DNA of 64,000 nt from Campylobacteraceae bacterium (GTDB taxonomy: Bacteria > Campylobacterota > Campylobacteria > Campylobacterales > Sulfurospirillaceae), in the NCBI GenBank assembly GCA_027050775.1, contig JALUBH010000031.1, positions 1 to 64,000 of the forward strand, written 5' to 3'. Shown here piece after piece: positions 33,083-44,229 of the stretch. Positions within the stretch are counted from its first letter, which is position 1. Every line of letters starts with the position of its first letter. The notes beneath the pieces are model-generated. The model was not told where the DNA came from. It saw only the letters and a program-made list of their open reading frames with translations, and searched no databases. Position numbers and translations under genes: made by a program.

Positions 33083-34081
33083 ATGATATTGAATGAGATA
33101 AAGCAATCTATTAAGACTTGTAAGAGTCTAAAAGATTTAGAAGTATTAAGGTTGACTCTATTTGGAAAAAAAGGTTTTTTTGCCCAACAGTTTGCAAAAA
33201 TGAAAACTTTACCAAATAGTGAAAAAAAAGATTTTGCACAAAAATTAAATGCTGACAAAGAGTTATTTTTAAATCTATTAAGCGATAAAAAGATGATTTT
33301 AGAATCTATCGCAATCGAACAAGAGATGAAAAACAGCAGTGTAGATGTTTCACTTTTTAACTCTACCCCTATTTCCGGCGCATTGCATCCTGTGATGGAG
33401 ACTATGGACAAGATTATAGAGTATTTTGTGAGTATGAACTTTTCTATTCAAGAAGGGCCATTGGTTGAAGATGATTTTCACAATTTTGAAGCTTTAAACT
33501 TGCCGAAATACCACCCTGCAAGAGATATGCAGGACACTTTTTATTTTAAAGACTCCATGCTTTTAAGAACTCATACGAGCCCTGTGCAGATAAGAACTAT
33601 GCTAAATGAGAAACCGCCTATTCGTATAATATCTCCCGGCGCTGTTTTTAGAAGAGATTATGATTTGACACATACTCCTATGTTTCATCAGGTTGAAGGC
33701 TTGGTGGTAGATAAAGAGGGCGTAGTTTCATTTGCAAATCTAAAGTATATATTAGAGGATTTTTTAAAGTATATATTTGGTGATGTTGATGTTAGATTCC
33801 GTCCATCTTTTTTCCCTTTTACGGAACCTAGTGCAGAGGTTGATATAAGTTGTATATTTTGCAAAGGCAAAGGTTGTCGTGTCTGCTCTCATACCGGTTG
33901 GCTTGAGATTTTAGGTAGTGGAGTTGTTGATCCAAATGTCTTTAAGGCTGTTGGTTATGAAGGCGTAAGTGGATATGCTTTTGGATTGGGTGTTGAAAGG
34001 GTTGCGATGCTTTCCCATAAAATACCGGATTTGAGATCATTATTTGAAGGAGATTTGAGATTATTGGAGCAATTTAGATGA
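33083..34081 (+). CDS. pheS: Phenylalanine-tRNA ligase alpha subunit
   Basis: A 332-residue catalytic subunit with an N-terminal coiled arm (about 1-90) and class II core motifs: motif 2 [16 protein letters not shown], motif 3 [11 protein letters not shown] CxxC...CxxC zinc-like knot ([12 protein letters not shown]) lies near residue 260, common in this family outside enterics. The ATG at 33083 is preceded by TGAGG. It overlaps pheT by 4 bp. Confidence 0.96.
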   Translation: MILNEIKQSIKTCKSLKDLEVLRLTLFGKKGFFAQQFAKMKTLPNSEKKDFAQKLNADKELFLNLLSDKKMILESIAIEQEMKNSSVDVSLFNSTPISGALHPVMETMDKIIEYFVSMNFSIQEGPLVEDDFHNFEALNLPKYHPARDMQDTFYFKDSMLLRTHTSPVQIRTMLNEKPPIRIISPGAVFRRDYDLTHTPMFHQVEGLVVDKEGVVSFANLKYILEDFLKYIFGDVDVRFRPSFFPFTEPSAEVDISCIFCKGKGCRVCSHTGWLEILGSGVVDPNVFKAVGYEGVSGYAFGLGVERVAMLSHKIPDLRSLFEGDLRLLEQFR

Positions 34082-36411
34082 TTATTACAAAGCAATGGCT
34101 AAATGAGTGGATAGATATAAAAAAAATTGACACGGATATTATAGCAAAAGAGTTAAATTCTATAGGTTTAGAAGTTGATAGCGTCACTAAGGTAAGAATT
34201 CCAAAAGATGTTGTTATAGGACATGTGCTGACTTGTGAAAAACATCCAAATGCAGATAAATTAAATGTATGTAAAGTTGACATAGGTGAAAGTATAGAAC
34301 AAATTGTTTGTGGTGCAAAGAATGTAGCAAGCGGACAAATGGTAGCTGTTGCAAAAGTTGGATCTATTTTACCGGGAAATTTTAAAATCAAACCTGCGAG
34401 ATTAAGAGATATGGATTCAAACGGCATGATTTGTTCCTCGACCGAATTGGGACTTCCGAAGATAAATGATGGAATCATGGTTTTAGATGAGAGTATAGGG
34501 GAGTTGAAAATTGGTAAAGAGTTGAGAGATTTTCCGCTTTTAAACGATGATGTGATAGAGTTAGAGTTAACGGCAAACAGGGGTGATTGTTTGAGTGTTC
34601 ATGGTGTTGCTAGAGATTTGTGTGTACCTTTTGAACTAGATATAAAACCAGTAGAGATTAAAGAAGAGGATGATAACCAACTAGGAATCGGGCGGGTTTT
34701 AAATGTTAGTGTTGGCGATAAAATAGAATCTTCATTTGTGTTTAAAGCATTGGATAATAAAAATATAGAGTCAAATCTTTTGATAGATTTACGCTTGGCT
34801 TTAGTAAATGAAAGTGACGACGATTCACTTACTCGCTTACTAACATATGCGACTTATTGTACGGGCGTTCTCATGAGAGCATATGATTATGAGGCATTTG
34901 AGCATAAAGAGGAAAAGGCTCTGCTTAGTCTAAGAAAACAGAGCAATAATCTTGATGCAGTTTTAGGTAAAAAGATAGTTTCATTCGTTGGTGTTTCACA
35001 AGAAGATGAGAGTAAGGCAAACTCACAGATGGATAGAATTATCGTCGAAGCAAACTACTCAAATCCAAATACAATATCTGAAAACACATACGACAAAAAG
35101 ATAGATTCAGACAGACATCTATATAGATCTAGTAGAGGAAGTGAGCCTGATTTGGATTTTGGCATGAACTATTTGATAAACATCTTACAAAACAGTAGTG
35201 ATGTGATGGTATATGCAGGAAGTCAACAGGTAATTCAGGATTTTGATGAGATAATATTAAGTTTTCATCTTGATGATTTGAATAAAATGGTAGGTGAAGA
35301 GATTTCAAAGACTAGAGTAGTTGATATATTGAAAAATCTAGGTTTTGGTGTGGTTTTTAATCACGAGCAAGAGACTTTGAAGATAGTTGTTCCGGCTTTT
35401 AGACATGATATAGTAAACAAGCAGGACATTTGCGAAGAGATTGTAAGAATGGTAGGGATTGATAATATTAAATCCAAACCATTACTGTTTTTTCAAAGTG
35501 CCAAGCATAATCAATCATATAAAAATTTCAAAAAAAGGCAATCATACAGATGTAAAGCCGCTTCAAATAGTTTTTTTGAGTCTTTGCACTTTGTTTTTGA
35601 TGATAAAAATAGAAATATAAAGTATGGTTTGCCATCGGTTATTGATGGGCTAGATGTACTAAATCCAATCACAATCGAACTCAACTCACTTAGAACTTCT
35701 CTTATACCAAATATGCTAGATTCTGTAAATAAAAATATTAAATATGGCAAAAAAAGTATTTCACTGTTTGAAATTGGTACAGTTTTTAATCACGATAGAA
35801 AAGAGAATGTTAAAATTGCTTTTGTGTTTAGTGGAGAGGAAAACTATGCCGATATATCAAATCACGGGAAACCTTCAGAGATAGATTTTTACTCATTTGC
35901 AAAAAAAATCTCAAACATAATCGGAAAGTTTGATTTGATTGAAGATGCCCCGACAACAAAATTGTCAAATCCGTATGAGCATGCTCTTGTGCTTAAAGAT
36001 GGTATTGAATTGGGTTATATATCGAGATTGCATTCAAATGTGCAGAATGATTTTGATCTTTATAAAACATACATTTGCGAACTTGATTTTGATAAATTGT
36101 TATTTGAGAAGAAAATAGTAAAACCATACTCTAATTTTCAGGCGATTTCCAGAGATTTAAGCCTCTTAATTCCTTTGGATATGCCATATTTTAAGATAGA
36201 TAGTTTTATAAAGAGTTTACAAATAGAAAATTTAATAGGTTTTAGCGCTGTTGATTTATATAAAAACAAAGATTTGGGCAAATATGCAAGTCTTACCATC
36301 AAATTGAATTTCCAAGCTCCTGACAAAACTCTAAAAGATGAAGATATTGTCGATGCGATAGAGAAGATTTTGAGTAAACTTAAAAAAGAGTTTGGCGTAA
36401 ATATTAGATGA
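34078..36411 (+). CDS. pheT: Phenylalanine-tRNA ligase beta subunit
   Basis: A 777-residue subunit. It has an N-terminal EMAP-like tRNA-binding domain ([15 protein letters not shown] near 60-75), B3/B4 editing domain, B5 domain and a C-terminal anticodon-binding ferredoxin-like domain ([13 protein letters not shown] near 690). It forms an alpha2-beta2 enzyme with PheS. It overlaps pheS upstream and aroA downstream by 4 bp each, so translation is coupled through all three. Confidence 0.96.
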   Translation: MIITKQWLNEWIDIKKIDTDIIAKELNSIGLEVDSVTKVRIPKDVVIGHVLTCEKHPNADKLNVCKVDIGESIEQIVCGAKNVASGQMVAVAKVGSILPGNFKIKPARLRDMDSNGMICSSTELGLPKINDGIMVLDESIGELKIGKELRDFPLLNDDVIELELTANRGDCLSVHGVARDLCVPFELDIKPVEIKEEDDNQLGIGRVLNVSVGDKIESSFVFKALDNKNIESNLLIDLRLALVNESDDDSLTRLLTYATYCTGVLMRAYDYEAFEHKEEKALLSLRKQSNNLDAVLGKKIVSFVGVSQEDESKANSQMDRIIVEANYSNPNTISENTYDKKIDSDRHLYRSSRGSEPDLDFGMNYLINILQNSSDVMVYAGSQQVIQDFDEIILSFHLDDLNKMVGEEISKTRVVDILKNLGFGVVFNHEQETLKIVVPAFRHDIVNKQDICEEIVRMVGIDNIKSKPLLFFQSAKHNQSYKNFKKRQSYRCKAASNSFFESLHFVFDDKNRNIKYGLPSVIDGLDVLNPITIELNSLRTSLIPNMLDSVNKNIKYGKKSISLFEIGTVFNHDRKENVKIAFVFSGEENYADISNHGKPSEIDFYSFAKKISNIIGKFDLIEDAPTTKLSNPYEHALVLKDGIELGYISRLHSNVQNDFDLYKTYICELDFDKLLFEKKIVKPYSNFQAISRDLSLLIPLDMPYFKIDSFIKSLQIENLIGFSAVDLYKNKDLGKYASLTIKLNFQAPDKTLKDEDIVDAIEKILSKLKKEFGVNIR

Positions 36412-37700
36412 GTACACTTAATGTATCGCCGATAGGATCCTTTGATGCTAAAATTGAAGATATAGCTAGTGATAAGTCTATTTCTCACAGATGCGCACTT
36501 TTTTCACTATTAAGCGATAAAAAATCACTCATAAAAGGGTATCTTCGTGCAGAAGACACAATGTGTACACTAAATATAGTCAAGCTCCTTGGAGCAAATG
36601 TTCAAGATGACGGAGAAGTTATAACCATAACTCCTCCAGAAACACTCAGTGAACCTTCTTGTGTTTTAGATTGTGGCAATTCCGGTACGGCTATTAGACT
36701 GTTGATGGGTTTTTTGTCTACATGTAGAGGTTTTTTCGTGCTCAGTGGTGACAAATATCTAAACTCTAGGCCGATGAGAAGAGTAGCAGATCCGCTGAGA
36801 GATATAGGTGCACATATTGATGGGAGAAAAGAGGGAGAATTTGCTCCCTTATCTATAAGAGGAGATGAGAATCTCAACTCTTTTGATTATGTGAGCACTA
36901 TAGCCTCAGCACAAGTCAAAACAGCTATGATACTAGCAGCACTCAGGGCAAAAGATAACTCAACCTATAAAGAGCCTGTACTAAGCAGAGATCATAGTGA
37001 AAAGATGCTAAAAGTCATGGGAGCAAAGATAGATACAGTTGGTACAACAGTAACGATAAAACCGATAAGAGCACCATTGGAGCCATTAGATATAACGGTT
37101 CCAAACGATCCATCGAGCGGTTTTTTCTTTGCTGTAGCTGCCGCGATAACAAAGAATTCAAAAATCAGACTTAAAAATATGCTTTTAAATAAAACTAGAA
37201 TAGAAGCATATAAAGTATTGGCTCGTATGGGTGCAAAAGTAGAGTTTATAAGAAAAGATTCAAAGTATGAAGATGTAGGTGATATTGTGGTTGAATATGC
37301 ACCCTTACATGGTGTAGAGATAAGTCAAAATATTCCTTGGTTAATCGATGAATTACCGGCACTATCTATCGCATTTGCTGTGGCTAGTGGTAAAAGTTTG
37401 ATAAAAAATGCAAAAGAGTTAAGGGTAAAAGAGAGTGACAGAATACACTCGGTAGTAGAAAACTTAAAGAGATGTGCTATTAAAGCCAAAGAGTTTGAAG
37501 ACGGATATGAGATAGAAGGAGGTGATTTTAATAGTGCTGTAATTCAAAGCTACGGAGATCACAGAGTGGCTATGAGTTTTGCTGTTGCAGGACTATTGAA
37601 GCCTATGATTATAGATGATGTCGAGTGTATTAAGACATCTTTTCCAAACTTTATAGATATCCTATCAAAAATAGCAAAAACAGAGATAAAAAAGAGGTAA
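36408..37700 (+). CDS. aroA: 3-phosphoshikimate 1-carboxyvinyltransferase (EPSP synthase)
   Basis: A 430-residue shikimate-pathway enzyme joining PEP to shikimate-3-phosphate. Motifs are [12 protein letters not shown] at the N-terminus, [15 protein letters not shown] (PEP/S3P site) and the LRVKESDRI and GDHRVAMSF loops near the C-terminus. The length is typical. It is encoded in the pheST-aroA-ispH-rpsA run usual for this bacterial group. Confidence 0.96.
   Translation: MSTLNVSPIGSFDAKIEDIASDKSISHRCALFSLLSDKKSLIKGYLRAEDTMCTLNIVKLLGANVQDDGEVITITPPETLSEPSCVLDCGNSGTAIRLLMGFLSTCRGFFVLSGDKYLNSRPMRRVADPLRDIGAHIDGRKEGEFAPLSIRGDENLNSFDYVSTIASAQVKTAMILAALRAKDNSTYKEPVLSRDHSEKMLKVMGAKIDTVGTTVTIKPIRAPLEPLDITVPNDPSSGFFFAVAAAITKNSKIRLKNMLLNKTRIEAYKVLARMGAKVEFIRKDSKYEDVGDIVVEYAPLHGVEISQNIPWLIDELPALSIAFAVASGKSLIKNAKELRVKESDRIHSVVENLKRCAIKAKEFEDGYEIEGGDFNSAVIQSYGDHRVAMSFAVAGLLKPMIIDDVECIKTSFPNFIDILSKIAKTEIKKR
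36717..36728. repeat. 12-bp core of the iterated palindrome (TCTACATGTAGA)
   Basis: An imperfect copy, flanked by G on both sides instead of C and G, inside aroA and read as Ser-Thr-Cys-Arg. Confidence 0.7.
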
Positions 37701-37702
37701 AT

Positions 37703-38527
37703 ATGGAAGTTGTATTAGCGAAGCATTATGGATTTTGCTTTGGAGTAAAAAGAGCTATAGAGATAGCAGAACATTCACAAAATGCTTCAACAATAGGACC
37801 GTTGATCCACAATAATGAAGAAATTACAAGATTAAAGAAGGATTTTAATGTTGATACTCTCCATGATATAAAAGAAGTTGAAGGAGTAGAAAAAGCTATC
37901 ATCAGAACACATGGTATAACAAAAGAGAATTTGAAATTTCTTAATGACAAAGAGATAGATATAGTTGATGCTACCTGTCCATTTGTTACAAAACCACAGC
38001 AAATATGCGAACAGATGAGCAATGATGGGTATGACATAGTGATATTTGGCGATAAAAATCATCCCGAAGTTAAAGGTGTAAAAAGCTATGTTAAAAGAAA
38101 TGTTTATGTGGTTTTGAGTGCAAAAGAGCTAGAAAATGAATTTTTATCTAACAAAATAGCGGTTGTTTCTCAAACAACTAGAAAGATAGATGAGTTTATG
38201 CAAATAGTAAATTTCTTGATAAGAAGTCATAAAGAAGTCAGAGTATTTAACACTATATGCAACGCTACATTTGACAATCAAGATGCCGCAAGAGAGTTAG
38301 CAAAGAAATCAGATATCATGATAGTAATAGGTGGTAAAAATTCATCAAATACAAAGCAGTTGCATGGCATTTCAAAAGAGTTTTGTGAAGATAGTTATCT
38401 TGTAGAGAGAGAAAATGAGCTAAAAGAGGAGTGGTTTAGAGATAAAAAAAGATGTGGCGTAACTGCCGGTGCATCGACTCCAAATTGGATAATTGAAAAA
38501 ATTATTGGAAAAATAAAGAAAATTTAA
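37703..38527 (+). CDS. ispH: 4-hydroxy-3-methylbut-2-enyl diphosphate reductase
   Basis: A 274-residue [4Fe-4S] enzyme of the last step of the MEP isoprenoid pathway. Cluster cysteines are in HYGFCFGVKRA (C12), DATCPFV (about C95) and NTICNAT (about C190), with TAGASTPNWIIE near the C-terminus. It starts 2 bp after aroA. Confidence 0.96.
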   Translation: MEVVLAKHYGFCFGVKRAIEIAEHSQNASTIGPLIHNNEEITRLKKDFNVDTLHDIKEVEGVEKAIIRTHGITKENLKFLNDKEIDIVDATCPFVTKPQQICEQMSNDGYDIVIFGDKNHPEVKGVKSYVKRNVYVVLSAKELENEFLSNKIAVVSQTTRKIDEFMQIVNFLIRSHKEVRVFNTICNATFDNQDAARELAKKSDIMIVIGGKNSSNTKQLHGISKEFCEDSYLVERENELKEEWFRDKKRCGVTAGASTPNWIIEKIIGKIKKI

Positions 38528-38528
38528 G

Positions 38529-38534
38529 TATAAT
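38529..38534 (+). promoter_or_regulatory. Likely -10 box (TATAAT) of rpsA
   Basis: TATAAT just after the ispH stop, about 51 bp before the rpsA ATG. Transcription would start near 38541, at the foot of the leader hairpin. Confidence 0.55.
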
Positions 38535-38543
38535 ATCAAACTT

Positions 38544-38559
38544 CATGCTCTCAAGCATG
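38544..38559 (+). promoter_or_regulatory. Leader hairpin of rpsA
   Basis: CATGCT (38544-38549) and AGCATG (38554-38559) with a 4-nt loop form a 6-bp stem at the predicted 5' end of the rpsA mRNA, 26 bp before the start codon. It could stabilise the mRNA or serve in S1 autogenous control (inferred). Confidence 0.4.
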
Positions 38560-38585
38560 CAAAAATTTTAAAATAAGGGAAAGAA

Positions 38586-40262
38586 ATGGTGAATGAGGCG
38601 AACGAAACAGTTCAATCACACAGCGCAAATGAACAAGAGGAGATGGATTTTGCGACTATGTTAGAAGAGTCTTTTAAAGATACAGAAAAAGATGCACTAA
38701 TAAATGGTGTTGTTGTAGAGATCAAGGATGATGTTATATTGGTTGATGTTGGTAAAAAATCAGAAGGTAGATTATATGCTTCGGAGGTAACTGATAAAGA
38801 TGGAAATATAACATGCAAAGTTGGAGATACAATTGCTGTTGTGATATCTGGTTTTAGAAATGAACGACCTATCGTTTCTCATAAAAAAGCCATTAAAAAA
38901 GTAAAAGTAAAAGAATTTATATCTACTTTTAAAGAAGATGAAGAAAAAGTTTTAGATGTTAAAGTTGTGAATAAAAACAGAGGTGGCTTCATAGTTGAAA
39001 ATGAAGATGGTATAGAATTTTTCTTGCCTCGTTCACAAGCTGCCGTAAAAGATATTAATACTCTAATGGGAAAGACAATTAAAGTAAAAATTATAAAAAT
39101 TGATGCTGACAATGAGTCGATAATAGTCTCTAGAAAGAAATTCTTAGATGATGAAAGAAAAAGAAAAAAAGAGATTGTTCAAGAATTAATCGAAAAAGAT
39201 GAGATAGTCGAAGGTGTTATTAAGAAAATTACTACTTACGGCATGTTTGTAGATGTTGGCGGTGTTGATGGCCTTGTCCACTATAGTGAGATAAGCTATA
39301 AAGGACCTGTAAACCCAAGCTCATTATATAGTGAGGGAGAGATTGTTCCTGTAAAAGCTATCAAATATGACAAAGAAAAAAGACATTTATCACTTTCAGT
39401 TAAAGCCGCTATGCCGGATCCTTGGGATGAGATAAAAGGTGAATTAGAAACTGGAGATACGATATCTGTTACTGTGAGTAATATAGAACCTTATGGTGCA
39501 TTCGTTGATTTAGGAAACGATATAGAAGGCTTTTTACATATTTCAGAAGTATCTTGGGATAAAAATATCAAACATCCAAAAGATTATATAAAAGAGGGTG
39601 AAGAGATAGAAGTGGAAGTTATCGAAATAGATCCAAACGAGAGAAGACTTAGAGTCTCTTTGAAAAATGTATTGCCAAAACCATTTGATGAATTTTTGAA
39701 AAAATACAATATGGGAGATATCGTAACAGGCAAAGTAACTACCATTACAAATTTTGGTGCATTTATAAGAATCGATGGGGTAGAGGGTTTATTACACAAT
39801 GAAGATGCTTCTTGGGATAGAAACAATAAATGTAAAGATTTGTTTAAAAGTGGTGATGAGGTAGAAGTCAAGATTGTCAAGATTGATGATATAAATGAAA
39901 AAATTTCATTAAGCAAAAAAGCTCTAGAAGACAGCCCTATACAAAAATATGCCAAAACACACTCTAACGGTGATATTGTTAAGGGCACTATTAGAGACAT
40001 AAAGGACTTTGGTGTTTTTGTTGAGTTGGAAAATAGTGTTGATGCCTTGATTAGAAAAGAAGATTTAGGTCCTGTAGGTGAAGATGAGTTAAAAGTAGGA
40101 GATGAGATAGAAGCTGCAATTGCTTTTATAGATGATAAGAAAAATAGAATAAGATTATCTGTTAGAAGTTTGTCCAAATTAAAAGAGAGAGAAGCTCTCA
40201 AGGAGATAAACAAAGAAGACAAGATGACTTTAGGGGATATCTTAAAAGATCAATTAAAGTAG
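38586..40262 (+). CDS. rpsA: 30S ribosomal protein S1
   Basis: A 558-residue RNA-binding protein with six S1 repeats. The later ones are easily seen as G.V..I..YG.FVD/RIDGVEGLLH blocks (near residues 208, 295, 380 and 465). It brings mRNA to the 30S subunit. The length is that of Gram-negative S1. A leader hairpin and its own -10 box suggest a separate promoter in addition to read-through from ispH. Confidence 0.96.
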   Translation: MVNEANETVQSHSANEQEEMDFATMLEESFKDTEKDALINGVVVEIKDDVILVDVGKKSEGRLYASEVTDKDGNITCKVGDTIAVVISGFRNERPIVSHKKAIKKVKVKEFISTFKEDEEKVLDVKVVNKNRGGFIVENEDGIEFFLPRSQAAVKDINTLMGKTIKVKIIKIDADNESIIVSRKKFLDDERKRKKEIVQELIEKDEIVEGVIKKITTYGMFVDVGGVDGLVHYSEISYKGPVNPSSLYSEGEIVPVKAIKYDKEKRHLSLSVKAAMPDPWDEIKGELETGDTISVTVSNIEPYGAFVDLGNDIEGFLHISEVSWDKNIKHPKDYIKEGEEIEVEVIEIDPNERRLRVSLKNVLPKPFDEFLKKYNMGDIVTGKVTTITNFGAFIRIDGVEGLLHNEDASWDRNNKCKDLFKSGDEVEVKIVKIDDINEKISLSKKALEDSPIQKYAKTHSNGDIVKGTIRDIKDFGVFVELENSVDALIRKEDLGPVGEDELKVGDEIEAAIAFIDDKKNRIRLSVRSLSKLKEREALKEINKEDKMTLGDILKDQLK

Positions 40263-40271
40263 TCAGGATTT

Positions 40272-40751
40272 ATGCAGAAAAAGATACTCGGTGCTTTTTT
40301 TACAATTTTATTTTTAGGTGTAGTTGGTATGCTTTACAGCTTTTTCAACTACACAGACAATCGAATTGTACAGACCAAAGAGTATCTCTCTCCTATCGAT
40401 CAAGAAACAAAGGTGCAAAATATAGGTAGAAGCTGGATTGATAGATTAGTAAAGAGTAGAAATAGCAACTACTTGTATCCTGTCAATGAACTATATATGC
40501 ATATTGATTTGCAAAAATATATTGCACCAAAAGTAAAATCATATAAACTCATCATAAAAGATGTAGATAGGTATTCCCTATTTTGTGTCATGCAGACACT
40601 TCAGGGATTCAATATGCCATTTATTCTCACAAAAGAAAAAGCAGCCCCTGCGATAAACATGGAAAGTGATAACCAAAAGAGACTTGAAGAGATTGAAAAA
40701 AAATTAAAAAGATACGGTATAAATTCAAAAATTGTTGAAGAGTGGTTATAG
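40272..40751 (+). CDS. Small single-pass membrane protein of unknown function
   Basis: A 159-residue protein with one N-terminal membrane segment (about 5-25) and a soluble, presumably periplasmic, remainder that ends in a charged helix (RLEEIEKKLKRYG). It begins 10 bp after rpsA and precedes serA. No family motif or cysteine pattern was recognised. The position suggests cotranscription with rpsA. Confidence 0.75.
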   Translation: MQKKILGAFFTILFLGVVGMLYSFFNYTDNRIVQTKEYLSPIDQETKVQNIGRSWIDRLVKSRNSNYLYPVNELYMHIDLQKYIAPKVKSYKLIIKDVDRYSLFCVMQTLQGFNMPFILTKEKAAPAINMESDNQKRLEEIEKKLKRYGINSKIVEEWL

Positions 40752-40870
40752 TGTGGAAATTTTTATATGAGTTTTGCTCGATGAGTACGACTAAATTTCT
40801 TGGCATAAACCAAAGCTTTTAGTAAAAAATAAAGTTAGTAATTTCTCTACTGTAAAATTAGAACAAGTGT

Positions 40871-40908
40871 GAGGAATTATTAAGGGCTTTGCTCTTAAAA
40901 AAAGGGAC
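40871..40908 (+). repeat. Hairpin/ribosome-binding-site element before serA
   Basis: GAGGAATTATTAAGGGC followed by TTT and GCTCTTAAAAAAAGGGACA closely matches the unit repeated before oadB. The hairpin TAAGGGC/GCTCTTA spans 40881-40897. Its tail AAAGGGACA is the ribosome-binding site of serA. Confidence 0.8.
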
Positions 40909-40913
40909 ATAAA

Positions 40914-42494
40914 ATGAAAAAAATAATAATATGTGATGCAATACATCAAAAAGGTTTTGAGCTCTTAAGAAAAGAGGGCGATATAGAGGTGATAGATGCT
41001 GTTAGTTTATCAAAAGATAAATTATTGGAAGTTATAGGTGATGCCGATGTTGCAATCACAAGAAGCCCAACAGCTATCGATGAGAAATTTTTAAAAAATG
41101 CCACAAATTTAAAAGCAATTGTGAGAGCCGGTGTCGGTGTTGATAATGTAGATTTGGATGGTTGTAGTAAAAGAGGAATTATCGCTATGAATGTCCCTAC
41201 TGCAAACACAATTGCTGCAGTTGAGATGACTATGGCACATATGCTAAGTTGTGCTAGAAGTTTTGTAAACGCAAACAATAATCTAAAGCTTGATAGAGTT
41301 TGGAAAAGAGAAAAATGGTATGGAATTGAGCTTAGTGGGAAGAAACTAGGAATAATTGGTTTTGGAAATATAGGAAGCAGGGTCGGTATCAGAGCTAAGG
41401 CCTTTGGCATGGATGTTCTTGCGTATGATCCCTACATAGAACCATCAAAAGCGACAGATTTGGGAGTGGAATATACGGCAAATTTTGATGATATTTTGGC
41501 TTGTGATTTTATCACAATTCACACACCAAAAAATAAAGAGACCATAAATATTATCTCTTTTGATGAGATAGAAAAAATGAAAGATGGTGTGAGACTTATA
41601 AATTGTGCGAGAGGAAGTCTTTTTAATGAAAAAGCACTATTTGAGGGTATAAAGAGTGGAAAGATCGCATTTGCAGGGATAGATGTATTTTCTTCTGAGC
41701 CGGCAACCGGCCACTATTTGCTAGATTTGGAAAATATCTGTGTTACTCCACATCTTGGTGCAAATACGCATGAATCTCAAGAAAAAATAGCAACTCAAGC
41801 TGCAGAAAGTGCCCTGTTGGCTGCTAGGGGAATAAGCTATCCAAATGCGCTAAATTTACCTATTAGAGCTGAAGATTTACCGCAAGTAATTGTTCCTTAT
41901 TTGGAATTAATCCAAAAAATGTCATATTTTGCAGCACAGATAAATAGAGCGCAAATCAAATCCATAAGAATAAAAGTCGAAGGAAATATAAGCGAATATG
42001 CAAAATCTCTTTTAACATTCAGTGTTGTAGGAGTGCTAAAAGAATCAGTTGGTGATAATGTAAACTATGTTAATGCAGGCTATGTTGCTCAAGACAAAAA
42101 TATAGAAACATCTTACGAAGAGAACCCAACATCTTCGGGTTATCATAATAAAGTAACAGTTACTTTGACAACTACAAAAGGTGTTTCTAGTATAAAAGGC
42201 ACTGTTTTTGAGGATATAGAGCAAAGAATTGTAAATATAAATGGCTTTGGCTTTGACTTTAAACCGAAAGGTAAAATGATAGTATTTAAAAACAGAGATA
42301 TTCCGGGAGTGATAGCAAATATAGCCACTTTGTTGTCTCAAAATGGTATCAATATATCTGATTTTAGACTTGGTAGAGGCAAAGATGGATATGCGATGGC
42401 AGTTATTTTAGTCGATGAATCAATCAATAAAGAGATGCTTGGCAAGTTAAATTCAATAGACGCATGTTTATGGGCACAATACGCTATCTTGTAA
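40914..42494 (+). CDS. serA: D-3-phosphoglycerate dehydrogenase
   Basis: A 526-residue enzyme, the first step of serine synthesis. The NAD-binding domain has GFGNIGSRVGIRAKAFG near residue 147. Catalytic residues lie in INCARGSLFNE (Arg), the SSEPATGH region and TPHLGANTHE (His). An intervening domain and a C-terminal ACT domain (about 455-526, GVIANIATLL) make it the long, ACT-containing form likely inhibited by serine. The start codon follows the hairpin element carrying AAAGGGACA. Confidence 0.95.
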   Translation: MKKIIICDAIHQKGFELLRKEGDIEVIDAVSLSKDKLLEVIGDADVAITRSPTAIDEKFLKNATNLKAIVRAGVGVDNVDLDGCSKRGIIAMNVPTANTIAAVEMTMAHMLSCARSFVNANNNLKLDRVWKREKWYGIELSGKKLGIIGFGNIGSRVGIRAKAFGMDVLAYDPYIEPSKATDLGVEYTANFDDILACDFITIHTPKNKETINIISFDEIEKMKDGVRLINCARGSLFNEKALFEGIKSGKIAFAGIDVFSSEPATGHYLLDLENICVTPHLGANTHESQEKIATQAAESALLAARGISYPNALNLPIRAEDLPQVIVPYLELIQKMSYFAAQINRAQIKSIRIKVEGNISEYAKSLLTFSVVGVLKESVGDNVNYVNAGYVAQDKNIETSYEENPTSSGYHNKVTVTLTTTKGVSSIKGTVFEDIEQRIVNINGFGFDFKPKGKMIVFKNRDIPGVIANIATLLSQNGINISDFRLGRGKDGYAMAVILVDESINKEMLGKLNSIDACLWAQYAIL

Positions 42495-42659
42495 ACAAAA
42501 ATTACACAATAATAAGGAGTTATTAACATATATATAATTCCTTATTATCTACAGAAGCATTATTAATAATATTTATAAATAATTGCAACTTTTCTACACC
42601 TTTTTATAAAAATTTATGATAATTAATGATTTTATCTTAACTTTATATGTATTATATGA

Positions 42660-42665
42660 TATAAT
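42660..42665 (+). promoter_or_regulatory. Likely -10 box (TATAAT) of sqr
   Basis: TATAAT 40 bp upstream of the ATG at 42706, in a 211-bp AT-rich spacer after serA. The ribosome-binding site AAGGAG follows. Confidence 0.55.
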
Positions 42666-42705
42666 ATAAAAACTTAAGGTAATAAGGTATATAAGGAGAT
42701 TAAAT

Positions 42706-44169
42706 ATGGCAAGAATTGTAATTTTAGGTGGAGGAGTATCCGGTCATACTGCAGCTACATTTTTAGCAAAATGGCTTGGACGAGACCATGAAGTTGTTGT
42801 GGTTACACCAAATGCAAAGTGGAATTGGATTCCGTCAAATATTTGGGTTGGCGTTGGCGGTATGAGCAAACAAGAGGTTATTTTTGATCTTGCACCCGTG
42901 TATAAAAAAGCCGGTATCGACTACAGACAGGCAAAAGCCATCTCTATACACCCCGAAGGTGGAGTAGATGTTGAAAAACAGTTTGTTACAATTGAGTATA
43001 CAGGACAAGGCAAAGAAGGCAACAGCGAGAAGCTTAGTTATGATTATCTAATCAACGCGACAGGACCAAAATTAAATTTTGGTGCTACCGAAGGATTAGG
43101 ACCAGATGCGGGATATACAGTATCTGTTTGTACAGCTGATCATGCAGTTCATGCCAATGAAAAACTTGACGAGTTAATTGCACAAATGAAGAGTGGCGAA
43201 GAGAAGAAAATACTCATAGGTACAGGGCATGGTATGTGTACATGTCAAGGTGCTGCATTTGAATATACTTTTAATGTTGACCATAAATTAAGAGAAGAGG
43301 GTGTGCGGGATAAAGCTACTTTAACATATATTTCAAATGAATATGAGCTTGGTGATTTTGGTGTTGGTGGTATGCACATAAAATTAGGTGGATATGTGAC
43401 AAGCGGTAAGGTATTTGCAGAATCACTTTATGCTGAAAGAAATGTAAAATGGATAAAAAGAGCACATGTAAACAGAGTCGAAAAAGGTAAAGTTCATTAT
43501 GAGACCCTTGATGGCTCGCAGCATGAAGAAGAGTATGATTTTTCTATGCTTATTCCTCCTTTTGCCGGCGTTGGTCTAAAAGCTTATGATAAAGCAGGTG
43601 AAGATATAACTTCCAAGGTTTTTAACCCTGGTGGATTTATGTTTGTTGATGCAGACTATTCAAAGGGAACAAAACCTTTTGAAGAGTGGGATGCAGCTGA
43701 TTGGCCAAGCTATCTACAAAACCCAACATATAAAAATATGTATGCGGTAGGTATAGCTTTTGCCCCGCCTCATTTAATCTCTAAACCTATGAAGAGTCCA
43801 AATGGAACACCTATTAATCCGACTCCTCCAAGAACAGGCATGCCAAGCGCCATGATGGGAAAGGCAGTTGCAGGGAGTTTGAGAGATATGATATTAAACG
43901 GTGCAATAGAACCAACTCATACTGCAAATATGAGTGAAATGGGTGCTGCTTGTGTTGCAAGTGCTGGAAAAGGATTTTTTAGTGGAAGTGCGGTTGCCAT
44001 GACTATGTATCCTGTGATACCAAATTATAAAAAATACGAATATGGAAGAGATTTGAATGGAACTTTCGGTGAGATTGGATTGGCGGGTCACTGGGTCAAA
44101 CATTTCTTGCATTTCGCATTTTTGTGGAAAGCAAAACTAAAACCATTTTGGACAATAATTCCAGAATAA
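42706..44169 (+). CDS. sqr: Sulfide:quinone oxidoreductase-like flavoprotein
   Basis: A 487-residue flavoprotein. The FAD dinucleotide motif is VILGGGVSGHTAATFL (residues 5-20), followed by an NATG motif. Cysteines at the positions used by SQR are present: C178/C180 in GMCTCQGAAFEY and C416 in GAACVASAG, plus C142. SQR oxidises sulfide on the periplasmic face and reduces quinone. At 487 residues it is longer than type I SQR. The subtype cannot be fixed here, and other members of the family remain possible. Together with psr it allows sulfur compounds to be used in both directions. Confidence 0.85.
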   Translation: MARIVILGGGVSGHTAATFLAKWLGRDHEVVVVTPNAKWNWIPSNIWVGVGGMSKQEVIFDLAPVYKKAGIDYRQAKAISIHPEGGVDVEKQFVTIEYTGQGKEGNSEKLSYDYLINATGPKLNFGATEGLGPDAGYTVSVCTADHAVHANEKLDELIAQMKSGEEKKILIGTGHGMCTCQGAAFEYTFNVDHKLREEGVRDKATLTYISNEYELGDFGVGGMHIKLGGYVTSGKVFAESLYAERNVKWIKRAHVNRVEKGKVHYETLDGSQHEEEYDFSMLIPPFAGVGLKAYDKAGEDITSKVFNPGGFMFVDADYSKGTKPFEEWDAADWPSYLQNPTYKNMYAVGIAFAPPHLISKPMKSPNGTPINPTPPRTGMPSAMMGKAVAGSLRDMILNGAIEPTHTANMSEMGAACVASAGKGFFSGSAVAMTMYPVIPNYKKYEYGRDLNGTFGEIGLAGHWVKHFLHFAFLWKAKLKPFWTIIPE

Positions 44170-44229
44170 GTTTTGATGGGTTTCACCCAAGGTAATTAAA
44201 GATAAAAAGATACTCTTTGCAAAGTAAAA

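Noticed and set aside
39584-40222. A 212-residue minus-strand open frame opposite rpsA
   Set aside because: Serine/leucine/phenylalanine-rich antisense shadow of a well-conserved S1 gene; no ribosome-binding site or family.
42495-42560. Possible serA terminator TAATAAGGA...TCCTTATTA
   Set aside because: The loop is more than 20 nt and AT-rich and no proper T-run follows; too weak to call.
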